A stretch of 6,269 nt of DNA from Candidatus Curtissbacteria bacterium (GTDB lineage: Bacteria > Patescibacteriota > Microgenomatia > Curtissbacterales > GWA2-41-24): positions 1 through 6,269 of the forward strand of contig JAUYIQ010000013.1 of NCBI GenBank assembly GCA_030688205.1. The letters are read 5' to 3'. The notes under the pieces are model-generated. The model searched no databases. It was not told the DNA's origin and saw only the letters and a program-made list of their open reading frames with translations. The position numbers and the translations under genes are program-made. Below, piece after piece: positions 1-4,930 of this stretch (within the stretch, counting starts at the first letter, position 1; each line of letters begins with the position of its first letter).

Positions 1-450
1 TGGTCCGGAATTGAAGTTCAGCTTAAAAGAAGATCTTCCCTTATCCCCAATTTAATTGAATCAGTTAAAGGTTATGCAAAACACGAAAAGTCTGTGTTCG
101 AAAACGTTACAAAAGCCAGATCTGCAATGCTTGGCGCAAAAGATCCGAAAGAAGCAGCGGCTGCAGACAATATGCTAACCGGAGCGCTCAAAACGCTTTT
201 TGCAGTTGCGGAAGCTTATCCTAACCTCAAAGCTTCTGAAAATTTTAAAGAACTCCAAGAAGAACTTTCGGATACAGAAACAAAAATTGCAGCTTCCCGC
301 CAGTTTTACAACGCCAATGTTCTGGACTACAACAACAAAATAAAGGTTTTCCCCAACATAATTTTTGCAAACATGTTCGGTTTCAAAGAAGAAGAATTCT
401 TTGAAGCAGACGACGAAGCAAAAAAAGATATCAAGGTAAAATTTGAGTAA
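1..450 (+). CDS. lemA: LemA family protein, 3' part (N-terminus outside window)
   Basis: Reading frame 1 is open from the first base to TAA at 448-450 and gives the last 149 residues of a protein that is usually about 180-190 long. The opening residues (WSGIEVQLKRRSSLIPNLIE) match the LemA core W-x-x-I-x-V-x-L-x-R-R-x-x-L-I-P-N-L, followed by VKGYAKHEKSVFENVTKAR. The C-terminal part has the other family block, FYNANVLDYNN, then FPNIIFANMFGF and a phenylalanine-rich acidic end. A GTG at 94 could pass as a start, but the conserved core lies upstream of it, so the true start is before the window. LemA proteins generally have one N-terminal membrane anchor (not visible here) and a helical extracytoplasmic domain. 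Their exact role is poorly defined, but they are often encoded beside the protease HtpX. Here prs starts at the base after the stop, so the two are almost certainly co-transcribed. The family call is firm; the function is open. Confidence 0.94.
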   Translation, partial: WSGIEVQLKRRSSLIPNLIESVKGYAKHEKSVFENVTKARSAMLGAKDPKEAAAADNMLTGALKTLFAVAEAYPNLKASENFKELQEELSDTETKIAASRQFYNANVLDYNNKIKVFPNIIFANMFGFKEEEFFEADDEAKKDIKVKFE

Positions 451-1356
451 ATGAACTCACCTAAGATATTTGCCGGATCCTCCAACAAAAGTCTTAGCCT
501 CTCAGTTTCAAAAAAATCAACAATTCCACTAGGTAAAATCCAGCTAAGCGTCTTCGGAGACGGGGAAATAGACGTCTGGGTTGAAGAAAAAGTTAACAAC
601 TCCGATGTATTCATAATCCAATCGAGCTCTCAACCAATAAACAATCATATAATCGAACTTGCTTTAATAGCAGACGCAGTAAGACGCGAAGGCGCCCGCA
701 AAATAACAGCAGTAATTCCGTATTTTGGCTACAGCAGAAAAGAAAAGCAATCCCGTCCCGGTGAGCCAATTTCCGCCAAAGTAATTGCCGATTTAATAAT
801 CGCAAGCGGAGTCAACAAGGTTGTTGTACTTGACCTCCACGCCGATGCAATAGTCGGCTTTTTTAATGTTCCTGTGATCTATCTTTCGGCACTCGAAGTT
901 TTGTCTTCAAGACTTAAAAAAGAAAAGTTAACCGATCCGATTGTTGTCTCCCCTGACACAGGTGGAGTTAAAAGAGCCAGAAATTTCGCCGCATTTCTAG
1001 GAGCTCCACTTGCTGTAATGGAAAAACACAGGCAAATTGAAAAGCATGATGAAGTAGAAATTCTTTCTATGTCCGGTGAAGTAAAAGGAGATACGGCAAT
1101 ATTAATTGATGATGTTATCTCCACCGGCGGAACAATAATTGAAAACGCCAGAGCCTTGAAAGAAAAAGGTGTTAAAAAAATATTTGTTGCCGCAAGTCAT
1201 GGTGTTTTTGCAGACCATGCGATAAAAAGAATAGAAGAGAGCCCGATCGAAAAAGTGTTTGTCACAGACAGCGTTGAACAAAAGATTAAAAGCCCTAAAA
1301 TTGAAGTAGTTTCCGTGTCCAGTCTAATCGCAAATAGCCTCAAAGAAGAACTCTAG
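451..1356 (+). CDS. prs: Ribose-phosphate pyrophosphokinase (PRPP synthetase)
   Basis: Makes PRPP from ribose 5-phosphate and ATP, releasing AMP, in the cytosol. PRPP feeds PyrE downstream and also purine, histidine and NAD synthesis. The 301-residue protein is near the family norm of about 285-320. Visible motifs, in order, are FGDGEI (35-40); YFGYSRKEKQ (91-100) of the ATP site; REPISA-like GEPISAK (104-110); the Mg-binding stretch DLHAD (128-132) with His130; the catalytic-loop EKHR (191-194), keeping Lys192 and Arg194 of the usual KRR; and the PRPP/ribose-phosphate loop IDDVISTGGTI (219-229). All expected catalytic elements are therefore present. The ATG at 451 directly follows the lemA stop with no spacer and only a distant AAGG (434-437), which suggests translational coupling. 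The stop TAG (1354-1356) overlaps the GTG of pyrF by one base. Placement with pyr genes suggests a dedicated PRPP supply for OMP formation, which is inference. Confidence 0.95.
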   Translation: MNSPKIFAGSSNKSLSLSVSKKSTIPLGKIQLSVFGDGEIDVWVEEKVNNSDVFIIQSSSQPINNHIIELALIADAVRREGARKITAVIPYFGYSRKEKQSRPGEPISAKVIADLIIASGVNKVVVLDLHADAIVGFFNVPVIYLSALEVLSSRLKKEKLTDPIVVSPDTGGVKRARNFAAFLGAPLAVMEKHRQIEKHDEVEILSMSGEVKGDTAILIDDVISTGGTIIENARALKEKGVKKIFVAASHGVFADHAIKRIEESPIEKVFVTDSVEQKIKSPKIEVVSVSSLIANSLKEEL

Positions 1357-2141
1357 TGGATTTTAAAAACAAACTGGAAAACGCTCAAAAGAAAAATAAC
1401 AGTCTTGTATGTGTTGGTCTTGACCCTGATCCAGAAAATCTTCGTGGGGCAAAAGACCAATTTGAGTTCAATAAAAAAGTTGTAGACGAAACAGCCGAGT
1501 TTATCTGTTGTTATAAACCTCAAATTGCTTTTTATGGTGCGGCAGGCATAAAGGGTTTTGAAGATCTAAAAAAAACAATTGATTACATCCATAAGAATTA
1601 TCCAAAAATCCCGGTTCTTCTAGATGGCAAAAGAGCAGACGTTGGTCATACTAGTGAAATGTACGCACAAGAAGTATTCGATTTCTATGATGCAGATGCA
1701 GTTACTGTAATTCCTTATTGCGGATTTGACTCCATAAAACCTTTCTTTCAAAGAAGTGATAGAGGAGTATTTGTAATATGCAGGACCTCCAATCAAGGAG
1801 CAAGTGATTTTCAGGATCTTTTGGTTGGCAACGAACCCCTTTATCTAAAAGTAGCCCAAAAAATTATTGATTGGAACAAAAGATATCCAAACGTCTTTTT
1901 GGAAATAGGCGCTACATGGCCTGAAGAGATTGGAAGCTTAAGGAAACTTGCGTTTAGCATGCCATTTTTAATTGCAGGAATCGGAGCACAAGGAGGAGAT
2001 TTAGAAGGAACGTTAAATAATGGTTTAACTAAAGATAAGAAAGGGTTGATAATAAGTTCCTCGCGCGGCATAATCTATGCACAAAATCCAAAAGAAGCTG
2101 CTCAAAAATTGAGAGATGAAATCAACAAATACCGCAACTGA
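1356..2141 (+). CDS. pyrF: Orotidine 5'-phosphate decarboxylase, type 2 (subfamily 2)
   Basis: Decarboxylates OMP to UMP, the last step of de novo pyrimidine synthesis, as a cytosolic TIM barrel. The 261 residues begin with VCVGLDPDPENL (18-29), the usual first barrel strand. The catalytic block LLDGKRADVGHT (88-99) supplies the D-x-K-x-x-D set as Asp90, Lys92 and Asp95. Further type 2 marks are YKPQIAFYGAAG (53-64), PYCGFDSIKPF (120-130), RTSNQGASDFQ (143-153), GATWPEE (185-191), GIGAQGGD (208-215) and the phosphate-binding end SSSRGIIYA (234-242). Type 2 enzymes often have Gly where this one has Ala94 in KRxD, a minor change. Start choice: GTG at 1356 overlaps the prs TAG by one base (TAGTG). 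No other start lies before the first conserved block, and an AAAGAAG stretch just upstream may act as a weak ribosome site. The 3' end overlaps pyrE by 26 nt. Confidence 0.94.
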   Translation: MDFKNKLENAQKKNNSLVCVGLDPDPENLRGAKDQFEFNKKVVDETAEFICCYKPQIAFYGAAGIKGFEDLKKTIDYIHKNYPKIPVLLDGKRADVGHTSEMYAQEVFDFYDADAVTVIPYCGFDSIKPFFQRSDRGVFVICRTSNQGASDFQDLLVGNEPLYLKVAQKIIDWNKRYPNVFLEIGATWPEEIGSLRKLAFSMPFLIAGIGAQGGDLEGTLNNGLTKDKKGLIISSSRGIIYAQNPKEAAQKLRDEINKYRN

Positions 2142-2766
2142 AGTTGCAACAATTCTTTACGAAATAGGCGCAGTAATTTTTCGTCCGAAGCAACCCTTTA
2201 AATTCACGTCAGGAATTCTTAGCCCAGTCTATTCGGATAACCGTCTGATTATCTCTTACCCAAAACAAAGAGAAAAAATAGTCGACCTTCTAATTCAAAA
2301 ACTTAAAATAGTAGGAATACCGGATGTTATCGCCGGAACATCTACTGCAGGAATTCCACATGCTGCATTCATTGCTCAAAAGCTTAAAATACCTATGGTC
2401 TATGTTCGCTCCGAACCGAAAGAACATGGAAAAGGTAACCAAGTTGAAGGACTAATTAAAAGAGGCCAAAAAGTAGTTGTTGTAGAAGACCTCATTTCTA
2501 CTGCAGGTTCATCCACCAAAGTCGTAGAAGCACTTCGAAAAATGGGTGCTAAAGTAGAAGACATTATCTGCATTTTTACATATGGCCTAAAAGAATCGGA
2601 AGAAAATTTAAAAAAGTCTAAAGTGAAATTGCACCCGCTTACCAACTTAGAAACATCTGCAAAAGTTGCAGTTTCAAAAAAGTTCTTGAAACCGGACCAA
2701 GTCAACGTTGTTTTAGATTGGGCACGTGACCCCAAAAACTGGGGCCACAAAATGGGATTTGAATGA
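2116..2766 (+). CDS. pyrE: Orotate phosphoribosyltransferase
   Basis: Transfers the ribose phosphate of PRPP to orotate, giving OMP for PyrF, in the cytosol as a type I phosphoribosyltransferase dimer. The 216-residue protein shows FKFTSGILSPVYSDNR (28-43), the orotate/N-terminal hood signature; GTSTAGIPHA (74-83); the mobile loop VRSEPKEHGKGNQVEG (97-112) with Lys102 and His104; and the PRPP-binding motif VVVEDLISTAGSS (121-133) with the paired acidic Glu124-Asp125. It ends in DWARDPKNWGHK (201-212), a tail with W residues beyond the core fold. The ATG at 2116 lies inside pyrF, giving a 26 nt overlap. No ATG, GTG or TTG follows in this frame before the conserved region, so the overlap looks real. 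GAGAG abuts the start too closely to be a standard ribosome site, so coupled translation is likely. The stop TGA shares ATGA with pyrD. The loop carries Glu100 where related enzymes often have Lys (see findings). Confidence 0.95.
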   Translation: MKSTNTATEVATILYEIGAVIFRPKQPFKFTSGILSPVYSDNRLIISYPKQREKIVDLLIQKLKIVGIPDVIAGTSTAGIPHAAFIAQKLKIPMVYVRSEPKEHGKGNQVEGLIKRGQKVVVVEDLISTAGSSTKVVEALRKMGAKVEDIICIFTYGLKESEENLKKSKVKLHPLTNLETSAKVAVSKKFLKPDQVNVVLDWARDPKNWGHKMGFE

Positions 2767-3701
2767 AAACTGATATTTCCACCAAAATTGCCGGAGTAAA
2801 ACTTGAAACCTGTGTTTTTAATGCTTCCGGTCCGCTCGACGAAACTCTCAGGGATTTGCGAAATCTCAACAATTCCGCCTCATCGGCAATTATGATGAAA
2901 TCCTGTACCATTGAACCCCGCCAGGGAAATCCTGCCCCGCGTTACGCTAATTTGGAATATGGATCAATAAACTCCATGGGCCTGCCCAACCAAGGCTACA
3001 AAGCCTACCTTGAGTTCTCAGAAACTCTGAGAAAAGAAACCAAAAAACCAATTATTGCCAGTATTTGCGGAATGAATGTTGAGGAAAATATAACTATGTT
3101 TAAAGCCTTCAATGACACACCAGTTGATTTAATCGAATTTAATCCCGGTTCTCCAAATACAATTGGTAAGCCAATTGTCGGATACGATACCAAGGCAATG
3201 GACAAACTCTTGAAAGCCGTTTCCAAAGTTAGTAAAAAACCTTTCGGAGTAAAACTTCCTCCTTATTTTGACTTGGGGCACTATCAGCAGATAGCTGATA
3301 TTATCAAAAAATATCCTGTGAAGTTTGTAACATGCATTAACTCAATCGGTAATGGCTTGGCAATCAACCCGAAAACCGAGAGGACGCTTATTAAACCAAA
3401 AGGCGGCCTAGGCGGAATCGGAGGACACTATGCAAAGTTCCATGCACTCGCCAACGTCCGCAAATTCTACGAGCTATTTGAAGACAAAATTCAGGTAATC
3501 GGGGCAGGCGGAGTCTACACCGGAACTGATGCATTTGAGTTTATTCTTGCCGGAGCATCCGCAGTCCAAATCGGTACAGCCTTTATTCAGCAAGGCCCCC
3601 AGGTTTTTGAAAAAGTTCAAAACGAACTCCGCGATTTAATGCAAAGCAAAGGCTACGCCAAACTCTCCGACTTCCGCGGAAAACTTAAAACTCTGGACTA
3701 A
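2763..3701 (+). CDS. pyrD: Dihydroorotate dehydrogenase, class 1A-like, with Ser in place of catalytic Cys
   Basis: Oxidises dihydroorotate to orotate using bound FMN. Class 1A enzymes are soluble homodimers that pass electrons to fumarate, which suits an anaerobe without quinones. The 312 residues follow the Lactococcus lactis PyrDA layout closely: NASG (20-23), MMKSCTIEPRQGNP (44-57) with Lys46, GSINSMGLPN (67-76) with Asn70, GVKLPPYFDL (162-171) with Lys164, NSIGNGL (193-199), IKPKGGLGGIGG (210-221) and the FMN-phosphate blocks GAGGVYTG (247-254) and QIGTA (269-273). No pyrK electron-transfer subunit lies next to it, so class 1B is not supported. The odd point is the active-site loop FNPGSPN (126-132): residue 130, Cys in class 1A, is Ser here (codon TCT, 3150-3152). 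Ser is the base in class 2 and in the Sulfolobus class 1S enzyme. The ATG overlaps the pyrE stop as ATGA. It is the last gene of the cassette; no terminator is visible after it. Confidence 0.96.
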   Translation: MKTDISTKIAGVKLETCVFNASGPLDETLRDLRNLNNSASSAIMMKSCTIEPRQGNPAPRYANLEYGSINSMGLPNQGYKAYLEFSETLRKETKKPIIASICGMNVEENITMFKAFNDTPVDLIEFNPGSPNTIGKPIVGYDTKAMDKLLKAVSKVSKKPFGVKLPPYFDLGHYQQIADIIKKYPVKFVTCINSIGNGLAINPKTERTLIKPKGGLGGIGGHYAKFHALANVRKFYELFEDKIQVIGAGGVYTGTDAFEFILAGASAVQIGTAFIQQGPQVFEKVQNELRDLMQSKGYAKLSDFRGKLKTLD

Positions 3702-3711
3702 AGAAAAATAG

Positions 3712-3717
3712 TATAAT
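3712..3717 (+). promoter_or_regulatory. Putative -10 box of a leaderless promoter for htpX
   Basis: A perfect TATAAT sits in the only intergenic gap of the window, between the pyrD stop and the htpX ATG at 3726. Eight bases separate the box from the start codon. Since transcription normally begins about 6-8 nt after a -10 box, the mRNA would start at or within a few bases of the ATG and carry no Shine-Dalgarno site. No ribosome site is present before this ATG either, which agrees. I see no convincing -35 hexamer 16-18 nt upstream (the bases there read AACTCT) and no TGn extension. The call therefore rests on the -10 match, its position and the gene boundary. Confidence 0.5.
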
Positions 3718-3725
3718 TCCACTGC

Positions 3726-4634
3726 ATGAGCGCTTATACACAAGTTTCATCAAACAAGCTCAAAACATGGCTTATTATGCTTGGGTTTGGTTTCTTTATT
3801 ACTTTTCTTGTTTACGTTTTTACTACCGCTATTGGCTTCCGGGGTCCATCGGCTCTTAGCTTTTCCGGTATTGCCCTAATTATTGCCGGCATCATGAACC
3901 TAGTCACCTACTACAACAGCGATAAAATGGTAATGGCGATTTCCGGCGCCAAACAAATTCAAAAAAAAGACAACCCCACACTTTTTAGAACCGTCGAAAA
4001 TCTAACGATTGCTGCCGGTCTTCCCTTGCCAAAAATTTACATAATAGAAGACACTGCTCCAAACGCATTTGCGACAGGCCGGGATACAAAACATGCATCG
4101 ATTGCCTTTACCACCGGTATCTTAGATAAACTATCAAAACTCGAACTTGAAGGTGTTGCTGCACACGAACTATCACACGTTGGTAACTTGGACACAAGAC
4201 TTATGACAGTCGTTTCAATTCTTGTTGGAACTGTTGCTCTTCTTGCCGACTGGTTTTTTAGAATCCAGTGGTATGGGGGAAGGGATAGAGATGATAACAA
4301 TTCTTCAAGCGCGATCTTTCTTGTGATTGGCATTATTATGGCAATCCTGGCTCCGATTATCGCAACACTCATTCAGCTGGCAATATCCAGAAAGCGCGAG
4401 TACTTAGCAGACGCATCAGGTGCTCTTTTAACTAGAAATCCTGATAGTCTTGCAGATGCTCTTTTAAAAATATCAAAAGACCAAGAACCATTAGAAGCCG
4501 CCAATCGTGCAACTGCTCATCTTTATATTGTTAATCCACTAAAAGGCGAAAGAGCCAAAGCTGCTTTTTCCAACCTATTTAATACCCACCCGCCAATAGA
4601 AGAGCGTGTCAAAGCCCTAAGAGCGATGCAATGA
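3726..4634 (+). CDS. htpX: Membrane zinc metalloprotease HtpX (peptidase M48B)
   Basis: An integral-membrane protease of the M48 family, thought to clear misfolded membrane proteins with its active site facing the cytoplasm. The 302-residue length is typical (about 285-300). The zinc site is HELSH (147-151), giving His147, catalytic Glu148 and His151, with third ligand Glu225 in the downstream helix REYLADASGA (224-233). NAFATGRD (113-120) and the late HPP (288-290) are further M48B marks. Hydrophobic stretches suitable as membrane segments lie at about 14-36, 44-63, 160-178 and 196-220, the family's usual two-plus-two pattern around the HExxH helix. The ATG at 3726 follows a TATAAT box by 8 nt with no ribosome site. 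The stop shares ATGA with gatC, so the three genes from here probably form one transcript. An A8 run (3961-3968) is in frame and does not break the gene. The usual neighbour lemA lies upstream of the intervening pyr genes. Confidence 0.95.
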   Translation: MSAYTQVSSNKLKTWLIMLGFGFFITFLVYVFTTAIGFRGPSALSFSGIALIIAGIMNLVTYYNSDKMVMAISGAKQIQKKDNPTLFRTVENLTIAAGLPLPKIYIIEDTAPNAFATGRDTKHASIAFTTGILDKLSKLELEGVAAHELSHVGNLDTRLMTVVSILVGTVALLADWFFRIQWYGGRDRDDNNSSSAIFLVIGIIMAILAPIIATLIQLAISRKREYLADASGALLTRNPDSLADALLKISKDQEPLEAANRATAHLYIVNPLKGERAKAAFSNLFNTHPPIEERVKALRAMQ

Positions 4635-4930
4635 AATCTGCCAAAAGCCCCGCAATTAACATTGAATATCTGGCTAAGCTTGCCAATCTGCCGCTTACCG
4701 AACAAGAAAAACAAAAATTTGAAAAACAACTGCAAGAAATACTCTCTTATATTTCCAAGTTAAACGAAGTAGACACAAAAAAAGTTGAACCAATTGGACA
4801 TATAACCGGCCTCGCAAACGTTACGAGACCCGACGAAGCAAAGTCTTCACTAAACCCGGACGAATCTTTAAAAAACGCACCCAAAATTCACAATGGATTT
4901 TTCGAAGTAGACGCAATATTTGAAGAATGA
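4631..4930 (+). CDS. gatC: Asp-tRNA(Asn)/Glu-tRNA(Gln) amidotransferase subunit C
   Basis: Small subunit of GatCAB, the cytosolic complex that converts Glu-tRNAGln (and often Asp-tRNAAsn) to the amide form in bacteria lacking the direct synthetase. GatC wraps around and stabilises GatA. The 99-residue length is normal (about 95-100). The N-terminal half has the family helix pattern YLAKLANLPLTEQE (13-26) and QLQEILSYISKLNEVDT (33-49). The middle has VEPIGHI (52-58), then NVTRPDEA (63-70) in place of the common N-x-x-R-x-D, and LKNAPK (80-85) near the end. The closing F-x-V-P is F-E-V-D here, a small departure. The ATG overlaps the htpX stop by four bases, and its own stop overlaps gatA. Linkage to gatA confirms the assignment, which would be weaker for so short a protein alone. 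Confidence 0.94.
   Translation: MKSAKSPAINIEYLAKLANLPLTEQEKQKFEKQLQEILSYISKLNEVDTKKVEPIGHITGLANVTRPDEAKSSLNPDESLKNAPKIHNGFFEVDAIFEE

Noticed and set aside
94..450. Short + strand ORF starting at GTG 94 taken as a complete gene
   Set aside because: The conserved LemA core is encoded in the same frame from base 1, so this is only an internal start in a gene cut by the window edge.
3672..3681. Perfect 10-base palindrome TTCCGCGGAA near the pyrD end, as an operator or terminator stem
   Set aside because: It encodes conserved PyrD C-terminal residues (FRGKL), has no loop or following T-run, and can arise by chance.
3961..3968. A8 run in htpX as a programmed frameshift or sequencing slip
   Set aside because: The frame continues through HExxH and the C-terminal motifs without change, so no shift is needed to explain the gene.
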